Shown here: positions 38,852 to 47,773 of the stretch, piece after piece | How the letters are laid out: each line of letters opens with the position of its first letter | How positions within the stretch are numbered: the first letter of the stretch is position 1 | Source: CAYJBP01 sp964372025 | Lineage (GTDB): Bacteria > Bacillota > Dehalobacteriia > UBA4068 | Assembly: GCA_964372025.1 (NCBI GenBank) | Contig: CAYJPF010000001.1 | Location: forward strand, 62,001-126,000 | Length of the DNA: 64,000 nucleotides | Direction: 5' to 3' | The notes under the pieces: model-generated | The model's input: only the letters and a program-made list of their open reading frames with translations | What the model was told of the DNA's origin: nothing | The model's database searches: none | Position numbers and translations under genes: made by a program

Positions 38852-39616
38852 TCACATATTCTCCTTTCTTAATCTATCTTCTGCAAATTGACATTGAGCT
38901 TCTGATAATTCACTGCCAATACATTTTAATCCCATTCTTTTACAAGCAATAGCAGTAGTTCCTGTTCCTATAAAACTATCATAAATTATGCTATCTTTAT
39001 TTGCATACATAGATAATAATTTTTCACATAGCTCACTTGAATATGTCGCCTTGTTTAAAGAGCAAGAGCCATCATTATTTTTAGCTTCTATAAAATTATA
39101 ATATGTTGTATATTGCTTTATACCATTATCTCTGACACTTAATATATCTTTATTCATATAGAAAGTTTTAGCTTCACTCTTCCTACAGAAGACAAATACA
39201 AACTCCCAAATTCTTGTTAATCTGTTATGAGACATATTATTTGGAAGTGCACTTTTCTTTTTCCATGATATAGTATCAGCAATTATAAACTCTGTGTTTT
39301 CCATAATTTTATTAATTACTTGGTATATTAAATATGGTTTGTCAGTCGAATAAGAAATGTTATACAAAACTACTCCATTTTTATTTAGTATTTTATCATA
39401 TTGCTCAAATAAGTCAGATGACCATTGCAAATATTTTTCGTCTGTCATACTATCTACTTGCGGAATGTCATAATGTGTTTTTTGCTCTTTTGACCATGTT
39501 CCTCTTTTTTTACTTGTATTATATGGGGGAGATGTTAAAATAATATTTACTTTATAATCTCTTTCTATCATTTTCCTCATAGTTGCAAAGCAATCTTCGT
39601 TAAATATCTTTATCAT
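38852..39616 (-). CDS. N4/N6 DNA methyltransferase, 254 aa
   Basis: Motif IV ILTSPPYNTSKKRG (about 26-39) precedes motif I DSFIGTGTTAIACKRMG (about 213-229): the beta-class order used by many phage and type II/III methyltransferases. IGSELSEAQCQFAEDRL closes the SAM site. Full length. First gene of the operon 39616-35134. Confidence 0.93.
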   Translation of the reverse strand: MIKIFNEDCFATMRKMIERDYKVNIILTSPPYNTSKKRGTWSKEQKTHYDIPQVDSMTDEKYLQWSSDLFEQYDKILNKNGVVLYNISYSTDKPYLIYQVINKIMENTEFIIADTISWKKKSALPNNMSHNRLTRIWEFVFVFCRKSEAKTFYMNKDILSVRDNGIKQYTTYYNFIEAKNNDGSCSLNKATYSSELCEKLLSMYANKDSIIYDSFIGTGTTAIACKRMGLKCIGSELSEAQCQFAEDRLRKENM

Positions 39617-39654
39617 ATATTCTCCTTTCTTAATCTAAAATATAACTTAAATAT

Positions 39655-39683
39655 ATGATACCATAATATTTAACATTTGTCAA
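39655..39683 (-). promoter_or_regulatory. Promoter of the 39616-35134 operon
   Basis: -35 TTGACA (39678-39683), 17 bp, -10 TATCAT (39655-39660). Confidence 0.7.
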
Positions 39684-39691
39684 GCTATATT

Positions 39692-40150
39692 TTATAATTC
39701 CTTTCCACAGTGTGGGCAAAAACATTTTACAACTGGTGGCGTTTCGCCAACAGATGATTTAAATTTGCTATTTATATCTAATAAGCTTTGATTTAAATCT
39801 ATTTCAAATTTAGCATACTTACTTCCACTTCTATTTTTTAATTTTGCACAATGTTTGCACGAACAATTAGGACACTCTGTTTTAAAAATATCTTCGACAT
39901 ACTTATCTATATGCCCACATTTTAGGCATTTATATCCAATTGTAGGAAGCCATCCACTATCTAGTTCTACTGCTTTCCATTTTTTAGGATTTATTCTTTG
40001 ACAATCTTCTTTGATATCGCATGCTATTTTTCTATACCCTTCTCTTTTTTTACTGTTTTTAATTTTCCAATCTAACCATTTTGAAACTTCGGTATTTCTT
40101 AACTCTTCTTCTATTTTCTTTTGAAATTCTTCATGTATATTTTTAGACAT
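39692..40150 (-). CDS. Zinc-ribbon protein, 152 aa
   Basis: Three Cys pairs: CLKCGHID, CPNCSCKHC and a C-terminal CFCPHCGKEL. Basic helical N-terminus. AAAGGAG start site; last gene of the 47711 operon. Could bind RNA or DNA. Confidence 0.8.
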   Translation of the reverse strand: MSKNIHEEFQKKIEEELRNTEVSKWLDWKIKNSKKREGYRKIACDIKEDCQRINPKKWKAVELDSGWLPTIGYKCLKCGHIDKYVEDIFKTECPNCSCKHCAKLKNRSGSKYAKFEIDLNQSLLDINSKFKSSVGETPPVVKCFCPHCGKEL

Positions 40151-40162
40151 AAAATTCTCCTT

Positions 40163-40465
40163 TTATTCCCCCTCATTCTTTCTCCTGTAAGGTATAAAAA
40201 TAGGTTTACTACCTATAGTTCCACCTTTACCTTCTTCTTGAACAGAAGTTATTTCAATAGTTCCACCTTTAGTTTTGCCTTTTAGAATTACATCGCTTTC
40301 TTCAAATTGATGTTTGCATTTGTAACAACGATTATTGTGTTTAAGCTCAGCTAATGTGTCATTTACTAAACAAGATATGGCTAAAGCTACTTTATCATCT
40401 ACAAAAGCCATATCCCTATTTAAAGCTGATTGTCTTAAAAGCTCTAATCTTTCTATTAAAGTCAT
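40163..40465 (-). CDS. Hypothetical protein, 100 aa
   Basis: Start at 40465 (MTLIERLELLRQ) after GCGAGGTG. Helical N-terminus, one CxxCxxxF unit (CYKCKHQF), Gly/Lys-rich middle. No family recognised. Confidence 0.75.
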   Translation of the reverse strand: MTLIERLELLRQSALNRDMAFVDDKVALAISCLVNDTLAELKHNNRCYKCKHQFEESDVILKGKTKGGTIEITSVQEEGKGGTIGSKPIFIPYRRKNEGE

Positions 40466-40467
40466 AA

Positions 40468-40698
40468 TTACACCTCGCAATCTTCTTTTTTTATTACTTC
40501 AAATAACAGCCATTCATTATAGTTTATATTCATAGCCTGCAAAATTATATAAGATTCGTTGTTATAGTATATATCTGCTGTATTACTGTTTGGGTGACAA
40601 GCTTTTATAAAACTCTTAGGGTGTGATTTTATCAAAGTTCCACTTACAGAATTTACTTTTGTAGTTTGATTTTGATTTGTGTTATAAGTATTTAACAT
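40468..40698 (-). CDS. Hypothetical protein, 76 aa
   Basis: AGGGGGT start site. Asn/Ser-rich N-terminus, then a beta segment (ADIYYNNESYIILQ). No family recognised. Confidence 0.75.
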   Translation of the reverse strand: MLNTYNTNQNQTTKVNSVSGTLIKSHPKSFIKACHPNSNTADIYYNNESYIILQAMNINYNEWLLFEVIKKEDCEV

Positions 40699-40710
40699 AA
40701 TTTATACCCC

Positions 40711-41382
40711 CTAATTAATCCAATCTAATGTTGGCAACCCTTTATATCCTTTCTCCCATACAAACCAAGCATAACAAGCAGCACTACTCATTCTTTTTGG
40801 TGTACCATCTTTATTTAAGATAACATTTCCATCTTTATCTTTTGCATTAAAATCTCCATTTATTCCACATAATAATCTGCCTGATGCGACATATATTCTA
40901 ATAGGAGGATTTTCTTTGAAAAATTGTTTTCTACCTTCGCTCTCTAAAAACGTTATTTTTAAAAACATGGCGACTTTATTGCCTTCAGGTATAATTTCAA
41001 GTGACTTTTCTATAAATTCTTTTGCATAGCTATAAGGAGGATTTGTAATTATATCTCCATTGAATTTAACATTTGTATTTAGAAAGTCAATAATCTTAGT
41101 ATTGTGATTTCCTCTTTTTATTATGTCGCTCCCTATTACATTATATCCACGATCAACTAAAACATCTGCTAAATGCCATTCTCCAACAGCACATTCCCAT
41201 ATGTTTTTATTAAAATCCTCTTGTTCTAAGAGCAATTCTATAGCTTTCGGTTCAGTGGCGTAATAATCGTGCTCCTCACGTTCTCCTTCGCTGTGAGATG
41301 ATGCACCAAGAGTAACAAATGTAGATTTTTTATTGCCAATCCAATCTTTATTTTCATTTATTTCCAGACATCTATCTATCAT
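40711..41382 (-). CDS. Phage class I SAM methyltransferase, 223 aa
   Basis: DYYATEPKAIELLLEQE, WECAVGEWHLADVL as motif I, and IITNPPYSYAKEFIEK as motif IV are typical of a widespread phage DNA methylase family; GRLLCGINGDF and the C-terminal SSAACYAWFVWEKG also fit. Target base is unknown. GAGGTTAAAATC start region. Confidence 0.88.
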   Translation of the reverse strand: MIDRCLEINENKDWIGNKKSTFVTLGASSHSEGEREEHDYYATEPKAIELLLEQEDFNKNIWECAVGEWHLADVLVDRGYNVIGSDIIKRGNHNTKIIDFLNTNVKFNGDIITNPPYSYAKEFIEKSLEIIPEGNKVAMFLKITFLESEGRKQFFKENPPIRIYVASGRLLCGINGDFNAKDKDGNVILNKDGTPKRMSSAACYAWFVWEKGYKGLPTLDWIN

Positions 41383-41386
41383 GATT

Positions 41387-41728
41387 TTAACCTCTATTCT
41401 TAATAATTAAATTGTAATTTCCTATCTCATCCATTTTAAGCCTCTCTATATATGTAGCACTTGTGCTATCAGGAAGAAAGTATTGTTCATTTTCTTTTTT
41501 GTTGCCTAATGCATCTACTGTATAAAACGAACGTTTTATTTTCGTAATTTGAGACTTAATTAATTCCACAATACCATCATTATATTTATTATCTACGAAT
41601 TTTAAATCTATAGTATAATTTCCATTTGCCCTCATTATAATAGATTCTCTGATTACAGTTTTTATCTTTATTGTCACATTTGAGAATTCGATCTCCCAAT
41701 CTGAAACGCCTATTGCAAATTTATTCAT
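41387..41728 (-). CDS. Hypothetical beta-rich protein, 113 aa
   Basis: GAGGAG start site. Starts WEIEFSNVTIKIKTVI and alternates beta strands. Similar start pattern to 42969 (DWILTF...) but no convincing homology. Function is unknown. Confidence 0.75.
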   Translation of the reverse strand: MNKFAIGVSDWEIEFSNVTIKIKTVIRESIIMRANGNYTIDLKFVDNKYNDGIVELIKSQITKIKRSFYTVDALGNKKENEQYFLPDSTSATYIERLKMDEIGNYNLIIKNRG

Positions 41729-41919
41729 TTCTTATCTCCTCTCATTAATTTTTGTTGACTAGGTAAAAGATTTTTCCAATTTATTAATTCATAGTGAATA
41801 TTAGGCTCACAATCTAAATTATACCATCCTCTATTTATAAGTCGCTCAATAAACTTTACCATTTCTAAGCATAAATGAATTTGTTCTTTATTCATTCTCT
41901 GAATTTGGTCTTTATTCAC
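41725..41919 (-). CDS. Small helical protein, 64 aa
   Basis: GTG at 41919 (VNKDQIQRM...) overlapping the upstream stop is my choice; ATG 41895 is an alternative. Helical with EMVKFIERLINRGWYNL. No family recognised. Confidence 0.6.
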   Translation of the reverse strand: MNKDQIQRMNKEQIHLCLEMVKFIERLINRGWYNLDCEPNIHYELINWKNLLPSQQKLMRGDKK

Positions 41920-42532
41920 TACTATCATTCCAATCTTTTTCAAACATTTCATTATACATCTTATATCTGCGTTCAATATGCAACAAATCTTCTACTTTTC
42001 CATTGCAGTGAATTAAAAATTTAGGCAATATTTTTTGACTACACATTTGAAATTCTGGACAACCAAGCCTATATATACAATTGGGAACTAACACTTGATA
42101 TAATTCTGGCTCTTTGTCTTTGATAGCCATTTTAAAATCTTCTGCAAGTTCTCTTGTCTCATTTGATGATTGAAAGCACAATCTTTTTCTATAGACGTCA
42201 ATATTGCTTTGCATATTTATATCACCATCAAAATTCACCAATTCATCTTGCGACAATTTTCCTCTATCAATCCCTGTTCTGTCTGAACGTCTTGTTTCTA
42301 TAAAGCATTCAAATTTATGACGTGACCAATGGGTTGCACACCACGACTTAATTCCCTTCCAAGAGAAATTGATATGTCCTAGTCTTATTGGAGAATGCTC
42401 TGAGATTAATAAATCTAATTTAAATTTACTACTAGGGACATTGTCTGTGCCATCTTTTCCAACAGTTGTTCTACATTTATTTTTAATGTCTACCCAATCT
42501 ATATTTATTTTATTTAAAATTGTTTTAAACAT
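41912..42532 (-). CDS. thyX: ThyX-like protein, 206 aa
   Basis: WCATHWSRHKFECFIETRRS then DRTG, followed by NMQSNIDVYRKRLCFQSSNE and ...PNCIYRLGCPEFQMC, is the pattern of the phage branch of flavin-dependent thymidylate synthase-like proteins, where the classical RHR...SxxR motif is replaced by RRSDRTG. Whether it makes dTMP or modifies another nucleotide is unknown. AAAGGAAG start site. Confidence 0.65.
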   Translation of the reverse strand: MFKTILNKINIDWVDIKNKCRTTVGKDGTDNVPSSKFKLDLLISEHSPIRLGHINFSWKGIKSWCATHWSRHKFECFIETRRSDRTGIDRGKLSQDELVNFDGDINMQSNIDVYRKRLCFQSSNETRELAEDFKMAIKDKEPELYQVLVPNCIYRLGCPEFQMCSQKILPKFLIHCNGKVEDLLHIERRYKMYNEMFEKDWNDSSE

Positions 42533-42543
42533 ATGCTTCCTTT

Positions 42544-42954
42544 CTATATTCTCTGAAAAATCATATCTAGTATAGTTTCTTTTTCATTTTTACTCAATTC
42601 AACCCATTTATAAGCAAGTTCTGTTAAAAATTCTGCTTCATCACTTTCTTTATATTCTCTCTGATATTCCATCTCCATCTCTTCTCTTGGCGTCATTTGA
42701 CTTGACTCAATAATACCTTCAAGTTTTGATATTGATTTTTCAACAGTTTCTTTAAGATTATCTTGCGTATAAAAGTCAGCTTTTAATTCCTCGATCACCC
42801 CATCTGCGTTTTCAATTATTGAGTCTATATCTGACTTGCAATTGTAACATTTGTTACTTCCAAATATTGGAGATACAAATCCACACTTACTACAAATCAC
42901 CATCGATGGGTTGAGTCTGTTTTTTATCCAATAAGTTTTATCATCTATTTTCAT
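42544..42954 (-). CDS. Zinc-ribbon protein, 136 aa
   Basis: CSKCGFVSPIFGSNKCYNCK (about 21-40) is a four-Cys ribbon; the remainder is acidic helical. AAAGGAA start site. Operon of 47711. Confidence 0.8.
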   Translation of the reverse strand: MKIDDKTYWIKNRLNPSMVICSKCGFVSPIFGSNKCYNCKSDIDSIIENADGVIEELKADFYTQDNLKETVEKSISKLEGIIESSQMTPREEMEMEYQREYKESDEAEFLTELAYKWVELSKNEKETILDMIFQRI

Positions 42955-42968
42955 ATTTCATTTCCTTT

Positions 42969-43355
42969 CTATTTTTCAAATACTAAATTATAGCACGCAG
43001 AGCCATATATTGCATTCCCTTCCATTATAACATTTTTCTCTGTAGTAAAATTCTTTATATACGCAATTTGATTTTTAAGAAAATGCACATGATACTCTTT
43101 TAAATCATTATTTTCATACATTGTGAAAATTACTTTTATCTGTATAATTGGCAATTTAAATAATTTTACAATATCCTCTCTAGGCTCATAATCATAAAGA
43201 GTTAATTGAGTATTAAAAATATTTAAATTAAATAAATCTTTTTCACTTAATACATTATTTAAAGCGTTGGAATTTAATATAGCTTTTAATTTTACACTTT
43301 CTTGAGATTTAAAAGTTAATATCCAATCAGTAACCACAGATATTTTTAAACTCAT
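42969..43355 (-). CDS. Hypothetical protein, 128 aa
   Basis: AAAGGAA start site. Beta-rich N- and C-terminal halves; no family recognised. Confidence 0.75.
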   Translation of the reverse strand: MSLKISVVTDWILTFKSQESVKLKAILNSNALNNVLSEKDLFNLNIFNTQLTLYDYEPREDIVKLFKLPIIQIKVIFTMYENNDLKEYHVHFLKNQIAYIKNFTTEKNVIMEGNAIYGSACYNLVFEK

Positions 43356-43358
43356 ATT

Positions 43359-43814
43359 TCATTTCCTTTCTTCTAACTCTTCTATCTTTCTACAATTTTC
43401 TATTAGTGCTATTTCTCCAAATCTTTCGATATATTCACTAATCAATAATTCATCCATCATATAAAGTGGAGAACACTCATCTAAACATGTAGCCTCCCCA
43501 TCTTTGAACTTTTCATCATCATCTGCAAACCATATCAGAGGGCAAGAAATACATCGTCTATTATGATACCTACGGTATATCATAGAATATTCACATAAGA
43601 AACAACTAAATATAGGATTACTGAATTTTTCAAAATATGGGTGAGTGCAATCTAATTTATGTTGCTCTATTATATATAGCTTTTTCAAGTCATCAATATT
43701 CAGATTTTTAAATTTATTTCCTAGTTTAGCCTCTTCGGTAATCCAGTCTGCTATCCAATTCCACATACTTCTATGTAGTGAAATTGCTGTTGACTTTAAG
43801 TTTGCTTTCTTCAT
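43359..43814 (-). CDS. Cys-rich paralogue family member, 151 aa
   Basis: LHRSMWNWIADWITEE, Cys cluster (CFLCEYS...RRCISCPLIW...C..CS), and C-terminal FGEIALIENCRKIEELEER match the layout of 26132 and 33512. Strong GAGGAGG site; overlaps the upstream gene by 44 nt. Confidence 0.8.
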   Translation of the reverse strand: MKKANLKSTAISLHRSMWNWIADWITEEAKLGNKFKNLNIDDLKKLYIIEQHKLDCTHPYFEKFSNPIFSCFLCEYSMIYRRYHNRRCISCPLIWFADDDEKFKDGEATCLDECSPLYMMDELLISEYIERFGEIALIENCRKIEELEERK

Positions 43815-44187
43815 AAATAACCTCCTCTTTGTTTATAGGTAAATTCGCCACTCTAATTTCTTCTTTGAATATTCTTACCATTTTTTTATCTTCTTCATTT
43901 CCATCTTGTAATTTTTCAATCCAGTCACTACGATCAATTATTAGTTTTTTTACAATTTTATCTTGGGCTTTTTCAATAAATTTTTCTGTGCACCACATTC
44001 CTATAGAATACATTCCATTGAATACAGATTTATCCAGCATATCAATTAAGTTAATATCATTTCTTGTTATGTCAATTGGAATTGCAGTCCAATGAGCTGG
44101 GATTTTTTCTTTATGATTGTTATATTTAAATTCTAATTTATAAAATTTTGTGTTCTTAGGAAGTTTCGCAAATATTTCAAATCTCAT
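43771..44187 (-). CDS. Hypothetical protein, 138 aa
   Basis: GAAGGT start site. N-terminal FEIFAKLPKNTKFYKLEF, Trp-containing middle (WCTEKFIEKA). The end overlaps the start of 43359 in another frame. No family recognised. Confidence 0.75.
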   Translation of the reverse strand: MRFEIFAKLPKNTKFYKLEFKYNNHKEKIPAHWTAIPIDITRNDINLIDMLDKSVFNGMYSIGMWCTEKFIEKAQDKIVKKLIIDRSDWIEKLQDGNEEDKKMVRIFKEEIRVANLPINKEEVIYEESKLKVNSNFTT

Positions 44188-44537
44188 GTTATTTTACCTT
44201 CGTATTTGAGTTCTTGAATTAAAAAATCATATAGTTGTTTTGAAGTCTCAAGATAATATGTTTTATGCTCACCGCCTAAACTTGTTTTAATTGGATATTC
44301 AAGTGCCTTAGCTCCAAAATCTAAATCAAACACCCAGTGTGAAATCCAATTGCTACCCTCATCATCAAATATAAATTCTAACAATTCAATTATAGAGCAC
44401 ATAGATGTGTTACAATTAATGCTCATAAAATCATCATTTAATTTCGACAATGCATCTGATATCTCATTGTCCACCTCTGAACGTAATTTTATTTCGTCTA
44501 AATATTTTTCAAATCCTTCATATGATAAAATTCTCAT
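44184..44537 (-). CDS. Conserved phage protein, 117 aa
   Basis: EIKLRSEVDNEISDAL, IIELLEFIFDDEGSNWISHW followed by VFDLDFG, and ETSKQLYDFLI form a pattern I recognise from a widespread phage/prophage protein of unknown role. GAGG start site. Confidence 0.8.
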   Translation of the reverse strand: MRILSYEGFEKYLDEIKLRSEVDNEISDALSKLNDDFMSINCNTSMCSIIELLEFIFDDEGSNWISHWVFDLDFGAKALEYPIKTSLGGEHKTYYLETSKQLYDFLIQELKYEGKIT

Positions 44538-44538
44538 T

Positions 44539-44973
44539 TTAACTAGTCCTCCATTCTCTCGATTTATAATATAAATTCAATTTTATTTCATCTATATCTT
44601 CCTTATAAAAAAATGCTTCATTTATTATATCTTCCAATAATATACAATTTTTAGTAAACATATCTAATGAATGTTTACTTATAGTGCACCCTAAAGTATT
44701 TGTAACTATCGAAGGCTTATTCATAAGAAAAGAATAATCTGAGGTCATATCTATAATCATATTTTCAATAGGAGTTTTTGTTACTAATGTTGCCAAATTC
44801 CATTGAGAATTATTTTTTAAGTTTATCATAAAAGCACTTTCTCTTAAATGTTTATGTGTATTACTAACAATTGTATGTGCTAATTCAAGAGGGATATTGA
44901 CTAGTGTATATGCAACTACATATTTGTCATCCATAAATTTTTCGCTTTCGATTCTAATTGTAAATTTTCTCAT
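44539..44973 (-). CDS. Hypothetical protein, 144 aa
   Basis: Start at 44973 (MRKFTIRIES) after AAAGGAG; upstream codons overlap the previous gene. No family recognised. Confidence 0.75.
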   Translation of the reverse strand: MRKFTIRIESEKFMDDKYVVAYTLVNIPLELAHTIVSNTHKHLRESAFMINLKNNSQWNLATLVTKTPIENMIIDMTSDYSFLMNKPSIVTNTLGCTISKHSLDMFTKNCILLEDIINEAFFYKEDIDEIKLNLYYKSREWRTS

Positions 44974-44974
44974 T

Positions 44975-45631
44975 TTATTTTTCTCCTTTCTTGATGATTT
45001 TATCGTGTTTAAAATCACCCAAAACATACTTTAAACTGATTTCTTTTGGGTAAGGCAATGTTTGATATCTCAAAGATTTTATCCATTGCTTTTTAATTCG
45101 CTTATCAGAGGCACAAAAGTAAATATATCGATGTTTTGCACTTCTAAATTTTCTAAACACTTCTTGGGATTTATCGTTTACATAATGCCTACTATGTTTG
45201 TTGTCTGGAGTGTATTTGTCTGTCCTTGCTTTTGTCTTTCCAGTATAAATAAAATTACAAGCTTGATAAATATATCCATTATGATTCATATCTGTATCAC
45301 TATATGATACGACAATCCAATTTTTATATTTTAATTGTTTTAAGCAATCTGATACAAATCTACTTAAAGGCTCTTCATATTCTTCAACTCTGCACAAACG
45401 ATTTAATTCATATACATTTGAGGAAAATTCTTCACCACATACACCTTTGCATAAGCTATTACTTGCTGGTTTTCCGAATGTGCAAACAGCCATCAAATTT
45501 TGATTTTCATCAAAAGCTCCAAATGCAATTGTTATCTGTGGTTTTCTTCCTGAATAATGACGTGGAAGTAAAAATCCTACTGCCACATCATAACTTATAA
45601 TATCAAAACTATATTGTTTCTTCTCTTGCAT
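44975..45631 (-). CDS. mom: Mom-like DNA adenine modification enzyme, 218 aa
   Basis: HYSGRKPQITIAFGAFDE, CTFGKPAS, VYELNRLC, VVSYSDTDMNHNGYIYQACN followed by FIYTG match the GNAT-like Mom family. Phage Mu Mom converts adenine to methylcarbamoyl-adenine and blocks many restriction enzymes. The cofactor route is not encoded visibly here. Start (GAGGAAG site) overlaps the HNH endonuclease gene by 23 nt. Confidence 0.75.
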   Translation of the reverse strand: MQEKKQYSFDIISYDVAVGFLLPRHYSGRKPQITIAFGAFDENQNLMAVCTFGKPASNSLCKGVCGEEFSSNVYELNRLCRVEEYEEPLSRFVSDCLKQLKYKNWIVVSYSDTDMNHNGYIYQACNFIYTGKTKARTDKYTPDNKHSRHYVNDKSQEVFRKFRSAKHRYIYFCASDKRIKKQWIKSLRYQTLPYPKEISLKYVLGDFKHDKIIKKGEK

Positions 45632-46415
45632 CTTCAGCTTCCTCTAAATCTGGCTGTGTGGCTTCTTCTTTTATAATTCCTGTAAAATCTTGCCTATAGA
45701 TTTCTCCATCCCATTCCCCATGATATTTTATTTCGGCATTTCTTCTAGCTTTAATTGCATCTTCAATGTGTTCAAATGTTCCTAAATATTTTCTTTTATT
45801 GTCAATATCAATTTGTGCTATAAATTTTCCAAATTTATTCATTTTTACTCCAGTATATCCACTTTTATTGTTTATCTTTTTCTTAATATTTATGTTATTT
45901 TGTGATTTTGTAGCATATCTTAAATTACATTTTCGATTATCTGATTTGTTGTGATTAATATGATCTACCAAATAATTTTCCTTATCAAGTATTAATTTAT
46001 GTAAAAACAACGTCTTGTTAGTTCCGTTACGAGCATTTGCGATTACATATTGGTTATATTTATCAATTCTCCAACAATATTTTTCTACCTTTTTATAATC
46101 TTCATCATCGATCATAAATTGTTCATTTTTATTAGTTATACCAATAATGACATTTTCTAATTCCTTTGATTTTTCCCATCTAATGCTTTTTGTATTTTTT
46201 TGCATTTTAGAGTTTTCAATTTTGAGGCAACCACAACTTTTAATTCCCCCATTCGTTAAATTGCTTGTTGTAGCAATATGAGTTTTACCACAATCGCACA
46301 AACAATTCCAATATATAACTGTTCTATTCTTTGTTGTTTTTACATAATTAATTTTTTCTAAATTTTTACTTATAACTAATAATCTTGTAAATTTTTGCCC
46401 TGTCAAATCTTTCAT
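45609..46415 (-). CDS. HNH homing endonuclease with AP2-like domain, 268 aa
   Basis: N-terminal zinc-type region (DLTGQKFTRLLVI...WNCLCDCG...GIKSCGCL), central HNH (FLHKLILD...LVDHINHNKSDNRKCNLRYA), then an AP2-like DNA-binding unit (SGYTGVKMNKFGKFIAQI...KYLGTFEHIEDAIKARR). Typical free-standing homing endonuclease. It sits between the RNA ligase and mom genes. The C-terminal acidic tail may derive from sequence disrupted at insertion. Confidence 0.9.
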   Translation of the reverse strand: MKDLTGQKFTRLLVISKNLEKINYVKTTKNRTVIYWNCLCDCGKTHIATTSNLTNGGIKSCGCLKIENSKMQKNTKSIRWEKSKELENVIIGITNKNEQFMIDDEDYKKVEKYCWRIDKYNQYVIANARNGTNKTLFLHKLILDKENYLVDHINHNKSDNRKCNLRYATKSQNNINIKKKINNKSGYTGVKMNKFGKFIAQIDIDNKRKYLGTFEHIEDAIKARRNAEIKYHGEWDGEIYRQDFTGIIKEEATQPDLEEAEDAREETI

Positions 46416-47711
46416 TTATAGTTCCTCTACAATATCATAATCTGTAGTATCAATTTGATTTTCTTCTATTTCAGAAGTTATTATTCCAGATACAACTTTA
46501 AATTCATAATTTTTCTTTTTAAATGCTTTAAATGAACCTCTATTTTCAATTCTTACTACAACACCTTCTTTAATATGTGTTTTGCCTATATCGTCAACGC
46601 CATCATAATATTTAGCAACCCTTTCTTGTAAATCTTCCCAATTAGTATAAATGAATGTTTCATATATTGGTACAAATTTCAATCCCATTTGTTCAACTCT
46701 TGCTTTAGCAAACCAAGTAGGATACTCAACTTCAATGCCATCTTCATTTGTCATAGTCATTCTGTATCCATAAAAATCATTTTCACCTTTAGCACAACCA
46801 TAATCAAAGAACGTATATTCTCCATATTGTTTTACAAACTCTTTTGACACTTTGCTATTCTTGCAAGCTCCCATTATTGGAGTCTCTTCATTTACATAGC
46901 CAACAATCTCTCCATATAGTGTTTCACCCTTTTCTAATTTAGGAGTAATTTCATTGTGCCATTTTTCTCTAAATGAATTATCTCCATACCAACCATCTGC
47001 TTTTGATTTCTCAAAATTAAGAACAACTCTTCTGCTTCCTGAAACAGTTTTGTACTCTGTAACTTTTTTTGGTTTTAAAAATGGAATCAATCTTGGAACT
47101 TTAGTTGTAGCTATTGTGTATGATTGACGTGTGCTCGTTCCGTGAATTTTCAAGCTTATTGTACAAATATCCCCAGCGAAAAACTCATTTTCACAGTAGT
47201 CTAATTGACTCGTATCTTTATGCTCTTTGAAATGTAGATACTTTGTTTTAGGCTCTTTCTTTTTATTTTTATTATTGTTTAAGTTTTCAGACCTTGCTCT
47301 AGTATTTGATTTAGGAATATATTTTTCACAAATTACTATTCCATTTAAAATATTGATTTTGTCACCTGTTTTTAACGTAGATATGTCTACAAAAGGTTCT
47401 AAACTTTTAATTGGTAAAAATAAACCATCTGACTTTTCTCCTCTAAGGGATAAAGCTCTAATATTCCTTTTATCTGGATCAAGAAACCCACCTATATTAT
47501 TTCCATCTGCATCCTTCTTTCTTAAAAGATTATTATGTTCGGCGAATTCTATGCCAACCTTTCCATCTGTAGGAAAATAAATTCCTTTTTCCCCCTCTTG
47601 CATATTTGTAGAAACGATTACATTGTTTCCAAAGCATTCTCCTACAAGCAGTCTGTCTGCATTAGTATGTTTTCTTAAATTTTTTAATTCTGTTATGTAT
47701 GCAAAATACAT
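46416..47711 (-). CDS. ATP-dependent RNA ligase (Rnl-type), 431 aa
   Basis: N-terminal OB-like region (about 1-130), then nucleotidyltransferase domain with motif I LKIHGTSTR (nucleophile K188), TLYGEIVGYV as motif III-like, KEGVVVRIE (motif IV) and FKAFKKKNYEFK (motif V). The order resembles DraRnl/Rnl5-type nick-sealing RNA ligases. With the kinase-HD enzyme it could rejoin nuclease-cut tRNAs. AAAGGAAG start site; first gene of the operon 47711-39692. Confidence 0.9.
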   Translation of the reverse strand: MYFAYITELKNLRKHTNADRLLVGECFGNNVIVSTNMQEGEKGIYFPTDGKVGIEFAEHNNLLRKKDADGNNIGGFLDPDKRNIRALSLRGEKSDGLFLPIKSLEPFVDISTLKTGDKINILNGIVICEKYIPKSNTRARSENLNNNKNKKKEPKTKYLHFKEHKDTSQLDYCENEFFAGDICTISLKIHGTSTRQSYTIATTKVPRLIPFLKPKKVTEYKTVSGSRRVVLNFEKSKADGWYGDNSFREKWHNEITPKLEKGETLYGEIVGYVNEETPIMGACKNSKVSKEFVKQYGEYTFFDYGCAKGENDFYGYRMTMTNEDGIEVEYPTWFAKARVEQMGLKFVPIYETFIYTNWEDLQERVAKYYDGVDDIGKTHIKEGVVVRIENRGSFKAFKKKNYEFKVVSGIITSEIEENQIDTTDYDIVEEL

Positions 47712-47742
47712 TTATTCCACTTCCTTTCTATTTATTTTCTTA

Positions 47743-47771
47743 ATTATATCATAATTGTTACTTGATGTCAA
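47743..47771 (-). promoter_or_regulatory. Promoter of the 47711-39692 operon
   Basis: -35 TTGACA (47766-47771), 17 bp, -10 TATAAT (47743-47748). Confidence 0.8.
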
Positions 47772-47773
47772 GC

